Below are positions 23,312-31,785 of a DNA stretch of 36,679 bases, piece by piece. Made by a program: the position numbers and the translations under genes. The stretch is from Nitrospira sp. (GTDB lineage Bacteria; Nitrospirota; Nitrospiria; Nitrospirales; Nitrospiraceae), in contig JABFSU010000066.1 of assembly GCA_013140455.1 (NCBI GenBank), positions 1 to 36,679 of the forward strand, given 5' to 3'. Under the pieces are notes generated by a model that searched no databases, was not told where the DNA came from, and saw nothing but the letters and a program-made list of their open reading frames with translations. Position 1 is the first letter of the stretch. Each line of letters opens with the position of its first letter.

Positions 23312-23734
23312 TCAGCTGCCGGTTCCGTCTCTGAATTCCACCCGGTCCAACTTTTCAAAGAACGCGCCGACGCCGGGACCCAACTGTTCTTCGAGTTGCG
23401 GATCGTTATCCAGGACAGTTCTGGCAAATCCCACGATCAAGAGAATGCGGCGAACGGATTCCTGGGGTGTGAGGGTGAGATCGGTCCGGACCGCCCGTGC
23501 GTGGATGGCAATCTCGGCGAGCAGGACATCCTGCTCCTCCTGGATGGCTGTGTAGGTACCTGAGGCCCGCGCCAGGTGGTGTTGCTGCATGGCCACTTCC
23601 GAGAGTGCCCGCAGGGCTCGTTCGACTGCCTGTGCCGTTTCTTCATTCAGGCGATCGCGCAGGCGGGCCGGTACGACCGATCCCGGCTCCAGCAGTGACT
23701 GGATGATCTTGGCAAGCGAGAGTAAGTGCGGCAT
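23312..23734 (-). CDS. Hypothetical helical protein
   Basis: 140 residues, almost entirely amphipathic helix, with no signal peptide or membrane segment. AGGAG lies 8 nt before the ATG. The segments LRDRLNEETAQAVERALRA and LTPQESVRRILLIVG suggest a small helical bundle. No family recognised. It lies about 120 nt upstream of the PEP mutase fusion on the same strand, but nothing links the functions. Confidence 0.65.
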   Translation of the reverse strand: MPHLLSLAKIIQSLLEPGSVVPARLRDRLNEETAQAVERALRALSEVAMQQHHLARASGTYTAIQEEQDVLLAEIAIHARAVRTDLTLTPQESVRRILLIVGFARTVLDNDPQLEEQLGPGVGAFFEKLDRVEFRDGTGS

Positions 23735-23873
23735 GTACGCGCTCCTGGGTAGACCTGGATCGGACGCTGTGCCCGGTTCAATCCTGCGATACGGAGTGGT
23801 ACTATGCCATGGCTTGAGATCGGGAGCTAGTGCCTAAAGGCGGTGAGGTTGGGCACCTAGGTATTGAAGCGAA

Positions 23874-24140
23874 TCATGTCTTTCCCACTGGCTGTCCCTT
23901 GTGGGCGGCGATGAGCGTCAGCTTGGCTGCCCGGTCGAAGGATTTGATCGCCGCTTCCCGTCGCAATGCGGCTCCTTTTGAATCTGCCGCTTCGCTATAT
24001 CGGAGCGTCAACGGTCGGCGGTGTTTGGTGTACTTGGCGCCTTTGCCGGCGCAGTGGGCCGCCATGCGTTGCTCCAGATCGTTGGTAATGCCGGTATAGA
24101 GACTCCGGTCGGCGCATTCGACGATATAGACAACCCACAT
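23874..24140 (-). CDS. GIY-YIG domain protein (UPF0213/YhbQ-like)
   Basis: Complete 88-residue single-domain protein of the GIY-YIG nuclease superfamily. The core VYIVECADRSLYTGITNDLEQRM has the paired Tyr (VYI and YTG) and the Arg on the next helix; a C-terminal Glu in ALRREAAIKSF fits the metal-binding position. Such small proteins act on DNA or RNA ends, but individual functions are mostly untested. Monocistronic here. The start at 24140 is the first ATG of the domain; the upstream ribosome site is weak. Confidence 0.88.
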   Translation of the reverse strand: MWVVYIVECADRSLYTGITNDLEQRMAAHCAGKGAKYTKHRRPLTLRYSEAADSKGAALRREAAIKSFDRAAKLTLIAAHKGQPVGKT

Positions 24141-24284
24141 TTCTCTGATTCCTCAGCCGGCTTCGATGACGCCTCACATCCTGCGTATCTTGCCTGTTGC
24201 CGGTTCTAAATGGAATATGGTCTCCGGCCACGGGAGAGTCTTTGCGTAAAAAATGAACTCTGGTACGAGCCCAGCCGGTCTCGA

Positions 24285-24301
24285 TGCTATACTCCGGTCC
24301 C
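24285..24301 (+). promoter_or_regulatory. Extended -10 promoter, probably leaderless
   Basis: TGCTATACT is a perfect extended -10 element ending at 24293, only 8 nt before the ATG at 24302. No -35 box is evident at the usual spacing. Transcription would start at or very near the start codon, and no Shine-Dalgarno site is present. Read by eye. Confidence 0.4.
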
Positions 24302-25258
24302 ATGACGAACACGACGACTCCCGACACAGAGTTCATGCTTTCATTCGGCAACCAGCGGGCGGTGGTCTCGCCCTGGGGCGCGTCCTTGCGCCGGTATTTT
24401 CTGATAGAGGCCGGCGGCAAAGAGGTCGATATCGTCTGGGGTTATTCGGGCGGCAGCCAGAAGAAGGGCGGGCAGGGGGATGTATTGATTCCGTTTCCCG
24501 GCCGCATCGCCGGGGGCCGCTATACATTCGCCGGCGAAAATTTCCAGCTCGAACGCAACGATAAAGAAGGTCCGAATGCGATTCATGGATTTGTCCGGAC
24601 GTTGCCGTGGCGGGTATCCCGTACCGAGGCAAACTGCGTCCTGTTCGACATTCAGCTTGAGGCTGAGCAGTACGGCCGCAAGGGTTATCCGTTTTCACTC
24701 ATGATTCAAGTGACCTATGGTTTAGACGACAAGGGATTGTCCTGCTCGTTCGATGTGCGGAATGCCGGGACGCGCCCCGCGCCGCTCGGGATCGGCTTCC
24801 ATCCCTATTTCACGGTAGGCACCACGTTGATCGATGAAGCCGAGGCCAGGATTCCGGGCGCGGGCTTTCTGGAATTCAACGACAAGCTGGTGCCGACAGG
24901 AACAGTCCTTCCCGCCGCAGGCACCGAGTGGGATTGTCGTGTCTTTCGTCGGATCGGCGAGAAGAAGTTCAATCACTGCTACGTACAGCTCGATCGCGAT
25001 GCGGAGGGGATGGCGACGGCCTCGCTGCGTCATGCCGGGAACGGTCGGGTGGTTGATGTGACGATGGACCGTTCATTCACTGCTATTGTGGTGTACACGG
25101 GTGATGCCATTGCCGATGCCCCGCGCCGCGCGTTCGCCATCGAGCCGATGACCTGCGCGTCGGATGCGTTCAACCATCCTGAATGGGGCTTGAAGCGCCT
25201 GTCCCCCGGAGAACACTTTTCCGGCCGCTACACGATCCGTCACCGGATCGAGTCCTGA
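24302..25258 (+). CDS. Aldose 1-epimerase family protein
   Basis: Mutarotase that interconverts alpha and beta anomers of aldoses. The 318-residue protein has the GalM-type active site: His95 in NAIHGF, His167 in GFHPYF and Glu281 in AIEPMTCASDAF, in a beta-sandwich with the LIPFPGRIAGGRY segment of the family. The start is set at 24302 because an extended -10 element lies immediately upstream; an ATG at 24284 would fall before that element. No signal peptide, so cytoplasmic. It precedes the cellulose locus by 148 nt and could supply sugar metabolism for it, but co-transcription is uncertain. Confidence 0.88.
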   Translation: MTNTTTPDTEFMLSFGNQRAVVSPWGASLRRYFLIEAGGKEVDIVWGYSGGSQKKGGQGDVLIPFPGRIAGGRYTFAGENFQLERNDKEGPNAIHGFVRTLPWRVSRTEANCVLFDIQLEAEQYGRKGYPFSLMIQVTYGLDDKGLSCSFDVRNAGTRPAPLGIGFHPYFTVGTTLIDEAEARIPGAGFLEFNDKLVPTGTVLPAAGTEWDCRVFRRIGEKKFNHCYVQLDRDAEGMATASLRHAGNGRVVDVTMDRSFTAIVVYTGDAIADAPRRAFAIEPMTCASDAFNHPEWGLKRLSPGEHFSGRYTIRHRIES

Positions 25259-25406
25259 CCCGGCTCGCCTGCCCAGCCGGTGCTGTATTGCTGCCCACGT
25301 CCGCTGTTGCCTTCCGCCCAGTCTGCACCGTACATTGACGACAGCCTTGGGCGGCTGAAAAGGCTTGCCGCACCTTCCTTTGCCGGGGTTTGATTCAATT
25401 TGAAAT

Positions 25407-28400
25407 ATGTTTTGTCACCGGTACACCAAGATTGTCCTGCTCTGTCTGTTCTGCCTGCTGTCTCCCCTCGGTGCCGCGGCTGATGCCAAGCCATCGACGA
25501 CGTCCAGCGACCGGTTGATTCGGCAACAGGACGACCTCTCCGCCCTCTGGAGCTTCTATCGGCAGACCTACATTCGCGCCGGGCGGGTGATCAGTCTGGA
25601 TGAACAGGGCGTCACGACGTCCGAAGGCCAGGGCTATGCCATGTTGCGGGCGGTCTGGTCGAACGATCGCCGCACGTTTGAGGAGGTGTGGCGCTGGACA
25701 CAAGCCTATCTCCAGGTCAGGCCGGACAAGCTCTTTGCCTGGAAGTGGAAAGGCAAGGTCCTGTCGCTGGATGCCGCGACCGACGCCGACACCGATATCG
25801 CGCTGGCTCTCATTCTGGCGTCGCGCCGGTTCGATATTCCTCGCTATGAGCAGGATTCCCTCGCGATTCTCTCTTCCATCTGGGATCTGGAGGTGCTGCA
25901 TCTGAGCACCGGCTCCTATGTCACAGCGGGAAACTGGGCGGTAGATGAAGCGTATCCAACGATCCATGTAGCGTATCTCGCGCCTTATGCCTACGAAGTG
26001 TTTGCGTCAGTCGATCAACGGCATCAGTGGCGGAAGTTGATCGAGAGTTCCTACGCCGTTCTGCATTGGCTCTATGATGTCCAACAGGTCTCGCTCCCGC
26101 CAGAACTGATCTATCTCGATAAAACCTCCGGCCGGTTTGTCATGACTCATCCCAAGTCCGGGCCGGCGGCGGAGTTCAGTTACGATGCGTTTCCGCTGTT
26201 CTGGCGCGTGGCGCTGGATGCCAGGTGGTTCGGCCGTTCAGAAGCGGGGCTGCGTGAGAAGATGCTGGGTTTCTTCTGGGGTGAGTGGAAGGCGCGAGGG
26301 AGGTTCGTCGATCGCTACACGGTTTCGGGGGAGTCGCGTTCGACGCTGGAAGGACTGCCGCTGTATGCGACGGTGCATGCGCTGGCTTCTCAGGAATTGC
26401 CGGAACTAGCCCGGCGGTTGTCCGAGCTCAAGCTCCCGCTGCTCCATGCCAATGCGTTGGCCGGCAAGGGCACGCCGTATTATCTGCACAACTGGCTGTG
26501 GTTCGATCGGGCTGTCGAGCTGGATCACGTACGGCGATACGACGAGTACTTCGCGTTTTTGCGGCCGTTCGATGTGGCAGGGTTCTCCGCACATTTTGCC
26601 TGGGAGCTGGTGGCCGTGACGCTGGTTCTCTTTCTCCTGGCTCGATGGCACTGGGTCTTGAAGGTGGCGTTTCTGGCCTGCGGGTTTGCGCTTTGCGTAC
26701 GGTATCTCGACTGGCGTGCGCATGAGACGTTGAATTGGGTCGAGGCCGGTGGGCCGTTCATCAGCCTGTCGCTCTGGTTCGCCGAACTCTATGCCTTTTC
26801 GACGGTCGCGCTTCTGCTTGTGCAGGTCGGAGTTGGCCGGAAACCGGTGGCATCGGGAGTCCCGATTGCGCCGACAGAATTTCAACCATCGGTCGATCTG
26901 TTGATCCCGATCTATTCAGAGTCCTGCGAGATTCTTGAGAAGACGCTGATCGGGGCGACGGCGATCGCCTATCTCAATAAGCGGATCTTCATCCTGGACG
27001 ACAGTCATCGTGAGGAGGTGCGGGTTCTCGCCGAGCGGTATGGAGCGACCTATTTCCAGGGGCCCAAGCGACATGCCAAAGCCGGCAATTTGAATCAGGC
27101 CCTGTCCCGGACGGAGGGAGAACTGATCGTCGTGTTCGACACCGATCATATTCCGGTCTCGACGTTCCTGAGCGAAACGGTCCCATACTTTGCCGACCCG
27201 CGCATGGGGTTCGTCCAGACGCCCCATCATTTCTACAATCAGGACATTTTTCAGCGGGCGCTCGGCACCGGAGTCCGGATTCCCAATGAGCAGGATCTGT
27301 TCAATCATGCCATTCAGGGAGGGCGGCATGCCTGGGGCGGGGCGTTCTTCGTCGGCAGCGGAGCGGTGTTCCGGCGGGCCGCTATTCAGGAGGTGAACGG
27401 CTTCAATCTGATGAGCATTACCGAGGACATCCATACCAGCCAGCACCTCCATGCCAGGGGGTGGAAATCCGCCTTTGTCGATAAGGATCTCGCAGTGGGG
27501 CTCACGGCGGAGAACCTCTCGTCGTACATTGTGCAACGACGGCGCTGGATGTTGGGATGTCTGCAAATCTTCGTGAAGGACAATCCGCTCTTCTGTCGCG
27601 GCCTGTCGTTGCGGCATCGGGTGGGCTACTTCGCGTCGTTATATTATTTCCTATTTCCCCTGGCTCGCGTCGTGTTCTGGATTACGCCGCTCTATTTTTT
27701 ACTGTTCCATCTCCACCCGATTTTGTCCGATGTCTCGATCCTGGTGGCCTATGTGTTGCCGTTTATGCTGATGCTGCCGTTATTGTCTTCGGTGCTGCTC
27801 CCGAGGTGGCCGCGGTTGCTCTGGTCGTCGACCTATGAGGCGACGGTCGCGTTCCCGCTCTTTCGCTCGATGTTCGATCTGTTTCTGCCGAAGCGGCTGG
27901 GATTCAAGGTCACCCCGAAGGGGATCACGTCGGCGCGCCGGACGTTCGATTGGCGGTCGTCGTCGAGTCTGCTGGTTGCCACGGTGATTACCATGGGGGC
28001 GATCGCGAAAGGTCTGTGGGAGTTCTGGTTTTTCGGAATCGAAAAAGACGCCTACTTCTTCAATCTCAGCTGGGCCGGGGTGAACCTGGTGACGCTGCTC
28101 ATCGGGTTGAGCATGGCCTGGGAGCGGCCGCAGCGGCGTGGAGAGGAGCGAATCAGCCGGCGCATCGACTGCAGGGTGGAGGCTCAGGGGGTGCAGTTCT
28201 CGACGGTCACGGATGACCTGAGTCTGTCCGGTCTGTCATTTCTCACGGCTTCGGCTGAGCCGATCCCTGGAGAGTTTGATGTGATATTGCAGGGACGGAC
28301 GTCGATGACCTGTCGGGCGCGGGTGTTGTATCACGAGGCGCTGTCTGGAAAGCGGATTCGCTGCGGGGTGGAATTTCTGGATGTGCAGGTAGCGCAGCGG

Positions 28401-28805
28401 CAGTGGCTCGTCGTCAATCTATTCGGCGATCCGGTGACCTGGGAGCGTGCGCATGATGCGCGCGTGCGCAGTCCGTTGCTGATGGCCGGGCATTTGTTGG
28501 CCGGATTCTGGCGGTCGTTGAAGGCGCCCGTCACGAGACGGCGGCGGATTCCGCGCCGTGGTTGTCTGGTTCCTGTGCGGATTCAGATCGGCCACGCCAG
28601 ACAGTGGGGGCTGGTACGCGATCGTTCCTCCCATGGCATAGGTGTACTCCTCTTCGGGCGGCCTGCCGAGTCGGCTGTCCCTTGGCTGATGGGCGAGCAG
28701 AAGAGACGGTATGAGCCCCTGTATGTCCGACGGCAATGGCTCTGGATCTGTCGGGCCGGGATACGACCGGCAGATCCGTTAGATTATTCGATCGTTCAGA
28801 AATAG
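25407..28805 (+). CDS. bcsA: GH8 cellulase - BcsA cellulose synthase - tandem PilZ fusion
   Basis: One 1132-residue protein combines parts that are separate genes elsewhere. A signal peptide leads into a GH8 (BcsZ-like) domain, about residues 30-385, with Glu73 (TSEGQGYAM), Asp128 (DADTDIAL) and Asp260 (SYDAFPL). Three membrane helices (about 400-490) follow, including the BcsA-type VRYLDWRAHETLNW segment. The GT2 domain has DD531-532, DTDHIP 578, TED 672-674 and QRRRW 710-714, then more helices with FKVTPKG. A first PilZ (RxxxR 915-919, DLSLSG 937) and a second (RIPRR 1047-1051, DRSSHG 1072) end the protein. It would make cellulose under c-di-GMP control with the hydrolase on the periplasmic side. 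No Shine-Dalgarno site is visible. Confidence 0.92.
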   Translation: MFCHRYTKIVLLCLFCLLSPLGAAADAKPSTTSSDRLIRQQDDLSALWSFYRQTYIRAGRVISLDEQGVTTSEGQGYAMLRAVWSNDRRTFEEVWRWTQAYLQVRPDKLFAWKWKGKVLSLDAATDADTDIALALILASRRFDIPRYEQDSLAILSSIWDLEVLHLSTGSYVTAGNWAVDEAYPTIHVAYLAPYAYEVFASVDQRHQWRKLIESSYAVLHWLYDVQQVSLPPELIYLDKTSGRFVMTHPKSGPAAEFSYDAFPLFWRVALDARWFGRSEAGLREKMLGFFWGEWKARGRFVDRYTVSGESRSTLEGLPLYATVHALASQELPELARRLSELKLPLLHANALAGKGTPYYLHNWLWFDRAVELDHVRRYDEYFAFLRPFDVAGFSAHFAWELVAVTLVLFLLARWHWVLKVAFLACGFALCVRYLDWRAHETLNWVEAGGPFISLSLWFAELYAFSTVALLLVQVGVGRKPVASGVPIAPTEFQPSVDLLIPIYSESCEILEKTLIGATAIAYLNKRIFILDDSHREEVRVLAERYGATYFQGPKRHAKAGNLNQALSRTEGELIVVFDTDHIPVSTFLSETVPYFADPRMGFVQTPHHFYNQDIFQRALGTGVRIPNEQDLFNHAIQGGRHAWGGAFFVGSGAVFRRAAIQEVNGFNLMSITEDIHTSQHLHARGWKSAFVDKDLAVGLTAENLSSYIVQRRRWMLGCLQIFVKDNPLFCRGLSLRHRVGYFASLYYFLFPLARVVFWITPLYFLLFHLHPILSDVSILVAYVLPFMLMLPLLSSVLLPRWPRLLWSSTYEATVAFPLFRSMFDLFLPKRLGFKVTPKGITSARRTFDWRSSSSLLVATVITMGAIAKGLWEFWFFGIEKDAYFFNLSWAGVNLVTLLIGLSMAWERPQRRGEERISRRIDCRVEAQGVQFSTVTDDLSLSGLSFLTASAEPIPGEFDVILQGRTSMTCRARVLYHEALSGKRIRCGVEFLDVQVAQRQWLVVNLFGDPVTWERAHDARVRSPLLMAGHLLAGFWRSLKAPVTRRRRIPRRGCLVPVRIQIGHARQWGLVRDRSSHGIGVLLFGRPAESAVPWLMGEQKRRYEPLYVRRQWLWICRAGIRPADPLDYSIVQK

Positions 28806-28818
28806 AAAGGTGTCAGGC

Positions 28819-30405
28819 ATGTTGTGTCGCCGGTTGTGTGCGCTCAGTGTTCTGCTTCTCATCTCATTCTGGGCGGCGGTTCCCGCGGGGGCCGATGATT
28901 TTGTGGAGTCCTGGTATATGTCCCGGGGCCGTTCCAATCTGGAGATTGAAAACTACAAGGCGGCGATCGAAGCCTTCGAGAAAGTCGTCGAGCGTGACCC
29001 GGGCAACCGTGAAGCCATGCGGAGCCTGGGGGTCGCCTACGAAAAACAGGGGTTGAAGGACAAGGCCATCGAACAGTTCGACCGCTATCTTGCCCGCTGG
29101 GACGACGATGCCGACATCGCCTTTGCCCAAGCGCGGGCGCTGGAATGGTCGCGTTACGCCTATCGCGAGAAGGATATGTTGAAGTATTACCGCATGGGGC
29201 TGAAGCGAAAGAACGATCCCGCGATGCGGTTGCGGTATGCGACGCATCTGGCCAGGCACAAAGAAACCAGTCAGGAAGCTGTCGCGCAGTACGACAAGGT
29301 ATTGGATGTGCAGCCGCGCAATGCCGAGGCCCATCGGGGATTGGCCAAAGCCTATGCCTGGCTCGGGCAGAACGATCTGGCCTTGTACCATGCCAATCTG
29401 GCGCGGCAGCAGACGAAACATGAATCGGGTGATCTGACGGCGCTTCGCCAGGACATGTCGAAGGGACGGGAGCCGGCCGTCGAAGGGGTGATAGGGGTGT
29501 TGGCGCAACCGGAGAAGCCCTATGAGCTGTACGGGTTCCGGATGGGTACGCGCGGCAAACTCGATATCTCGCCTTTTACGACGACCAAAGTGGAGATCGG
29601 GGCCGAGCATTTCTGGAACTCGTCGGAAAATCGTTCCGGCGCCTATCTGTCTCTGGGAAATCAAGTGCGATTCAACCCGTCGAATCGATTCGATGCGGTG
29701 CTGGAATATCATGGCGCGCCGCGCGGCGACGGCCTGGCCTATAAGTTTGAATACGCCTACGACGGGCCATCCTTTTCCATTCGACCCGGCGTGAAGCGGG
29801 AGTTTCGCTACGACTCATTCGCGGCCCTGGCCGGCTCGCGCAGTTCCGGTCAACTGGTGGGTTTGGCCCGGTCGACGCAGTTCTACAGTGAAGTCGCGTT
29901 CGACGTGGATGCGCTGCATGTGACTGTCACGCCCTTTGTCGGTTGGGTGACGGCGGAACAGCTGAAGTCGAACGATCAGGTGGGGGTGGATACGAAGGTC
30001 TCGTTGCCGCTCTGGCAGCAGGACAATTGGGAGATTGCCGGCGAGTACCTCTTCTATCTCACCCACTATGGAGAGAATCAGGGTGGCTTGCAGCCGAGCC
30101 CGCGGGAACCTCTTGCCGGCGGCTATTTCAGTCCGGAAGTGTTTATCAACCAGATCCCCCGGCTGGCTGCGACCTATAGCATGGACAATAAAGATGAACT
30201 GTATTTCGCCGCCGGTCCGGCTCTGCAGTATATCGACGAGGCGACGAAGTCAGCCGTGTTCCGTGTCGGAGGGGATGCGCACGTGGCCTATACCAAGCAT
30301 ATTTCCAAGCCCTGGCTTTTTAAGGTGATGGCGGACTACACGCAGATCGCCAGCATCTACATGCGGATCCAGGTGAATGGACTGTTGGTCTACACCTTCT
30401 ACTAG
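28819..30405 (+). CDS. BcsC-like TPR/outer-membrane porin, short form
   Basis: Probable outer-membrane exporter of the cellulose made by the upstream enzyme. The 528-residue protein has a signal peptide (VPAGADD), about four TPR repeats over residues 30-175 (for example ALRSLGVAYEKQGLKDKAIEQF-type helices), and a C-terminal beta-barrel with aromatic, Gly-rich strands ending in LLVYTFY, the terminal Phe/Tyr typical of barrels. E. coli BcsC is about 1150 residues with many more TPRs, so this is roughly half length. The ATG at 28819 has AAAGG 8 nt upstream and lies 13 nt after the synthase stop; the two form an operon. No BcsB gene follows. Confidence 0.85.
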   Translation: MLCRRLCALSVLLLISFWAAVPAGADDFVESWYMSRGRSNLEIENYKAAIEAFEKVVERDPGNREAMRSLGVAYEKQGLKDKAIEQFDRYLARWDDDADIAFAQARALEWSRYAYREKDMLKYYRMGLKRKNDPAMRLRYATHLARHKETSQEAVAQYDKVLDVQPRNAEAHRGLAKAYAWLGQNDLALYHANLARQQTKHESGDLTALRQDMSKGREPAVEGVIGVLAQPEKPYELYGFRMGTRGKLDISPFTTTKVEIGAEHFWNSSENRSGAYLSLGNQVRFNPSNRFDAVLEYHGAPRGDGLAYKFEYAYDGPSFSIRPGVKREFRYDSFAALAGSRSSGQLVGLARSTQFYSEVAFDVDALHVTVTPFVGWVTAEQLKSNDQVGVDTKVSLPLWQQDNWEIAGEYLFYLTHYGENQGGLQPSPREPLAGGYFSPEVFINQIPRLAATYSMDNKDELYFAAGPALQYIDEATKSAVFRVGGDAHVAYTKHISKPWLFKVMADYTQIASIYMRIQVNGLLVYTFY

Positions 30406-30431
30406 AGGTAGGTTGTGTCGGCCTGCGACGC

Positions 30432-30980
30432 TTACGTGCGCTCTATAAATTCTTGCTGGAGCAGGCCGTAGAGTTCGAGATCGACGAACCGGCCGAAGCG
30501 GAGATAGTGTTCGCGCATGCGGCCTTCGTAGGTCATGCCTGCTTTTTGCAAGACCCGGCCTGAGGCGTCGTTGCCCAGAAAGTGCGGGGCATAGATGCGA
30601 TTCAAAGTCAGTTGTCCAAACCCATACGCGAGCACGGCTTTGACGGCTTCGGTCCCGTATCCGCGGTTCCAATAGGGGAGCCCAAGCCAGTAGCCGAGTC
30701 GCGCGTGCCGGTGGCTCTGGGCAATGTTCAGGCCGATCGATCCAATGAACGTCGCATTGTCCGCGAGGGTGATGGCGAAGCTGACGGCGGTGCCTTCCTC
30801 ATGGATCCGTTCCTGATCGGCGATCCATCGCTCGGCCATTCCGTCTTCATAGGGGTGGGGAAGGAATGTGCCGGCGGCAACTTCTTTGGCCCCCGCGAGC
30901 CGCTGCACGTCGGGCGCGTCCGAGAGTTGAAACTTCCGGAGCAGCAGTCGATCGGTCTTGAGCTGGGGGAAAGGTGCCAT
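30432..30980 (-). CDS. GNAT acetyltransferase (RimJ/RimL-like)
   Basis: 182-residue acetyl-CoA-dependent N-acetyltransferase. It starts with the LKTDRLLLRKF segment and has the acetyl-CoA loop NRGYGTEA (Asn105-Ala112), then VLQKAGMTYEGRMREH, as in enzymes that acetylate ribosomal protein N-termini or small amines. Cytoplasmic. No clear ribosome site precedes the ATG at 30980. It converges with the BcsC-like gene; its substrate cannot be inferred. Confidence 0.88.
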   Translation of the reverse strand: MAPFPQLKTDRLLLRKFQLSDAPDVQRLAGAKEVAAGTFLPHPYEDGMAERWIADQERIHEEGTAVSFAITLADNATFIGSIGLNIAQSHRHARLGYWLGLPYWNRGYGTEAVKAVLAYGFGQLTLNRIYAPHFLGNDASGRVLQKAGMTYEGRMREHYLRFGRFVDLELYGLLQQEFIERT

Positions 30981-31205
30981 GCGGTTGATGCTATCACAGG
31001 GCGGGAAGGGGGCACAGCCGTTCGGGGTGCCCCACGCTAGCTTTTCTGATGGGCTGATCCTACAATCTCGCAGTCACTCCGCTCCCATCACCGGCGACTT
31101 AACATCCGGACTCATTTTGAAATTTGGCCTGGCCTTGCCCAATGTCCGTCTCGGTCGACATCGGCAGATTGCGCAGCTTTTCAGGACTGCGAGGGAAAGC
31201 GGAAA

Positions 31206-31775
31206 TCACCAAACGAAGCGGCCCGTGATGGGAGCAGGAAAGGGTGTTAGGTGAAAGGATGTATTGGTATTCTTTGGTTCGGTAATCTTGTCTATGAACT
31301 GCTGCCAGCCCCCTCCCTTGGTGCTGAACCCCATAATGTCGCACTGGTAATCTACAGACTTTCCTGTCGGATCCTTCGGCATCGCCATGGTGGGATCCAT
31401 GAAACTGTCGACCGTCACGGGGATGACCACGCGTGCCGTCGTCACGAGCTGGCCCGCCGACACCGGTAGCTCAACTTGAGCGCCACGCGGCTGTTTGACC
31501 GGAGCGCCCTTACCCTTGCGCATGGGAAACGCGTCACTGGTCATGCTGCAAGTAACCATCACCTTCGTGATGTCGGGGGCCAGCTTGGTCAGGTCGAGCG
31601 GCACCTCGAAGGTGACGTCGCCCGGGATGCTCTTCCAGTCAACCACAGCATCGCCCTCATAGCGGCCCGCTTGCGCCGCCTCGGCGGGGCGCCACGCGGC
31701 GATGGTCGCGAGAACGATCAAGATGACAAGCATGAATGGCATGATGGCATTCCTTCCGAGGTGAAGCGATCGCAT
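31206..31775 (-). CDS. Exported hypothetical protein
   Basis: 189 residues from ATG 31775 with AAGGAG 7 nt upstream; a longer frame to 31922 is unsupported. The signal peptide ends at PAEAAQA. The mature domain is mostly beta (VTFEVPLDLTKLAPDITKVMVTC, LVTTARVVIPVTVD) with two Cys and reads like an immunoglobulin-type or similar beta-sandwich. I recognise no family. It is the last of five consecutive minus-strand genes for exported proteins. Confidence 0.72.
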   Translation of the reverse strand: MRSLHLGRNAIMPFMLVILIVLATIAAWRPAEAAQAGRYEGDAVVDWKSIPGDVTFEVPLDLTKLAPDITKVMVTCSMTSDAFPMRKGKGAPVKQPRGAQVELPVSAGQLVTTARVVIPVTVDSFMDPTMAMPKDPTGKSVDYQCDIMGFSTKGGGWQQFIDKITEPKNTNTSFHLTPFPAPITGRFVW

Positions 31776-31785
31776 CTTCGACTCC

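Noticed and set aside
24285-25258. Aldose epimerase as a dedicated member of the cellulose operon
   Set aside because: A 148-nt gap and lack of any shared regulatory signal; adjacency alone is not enough.
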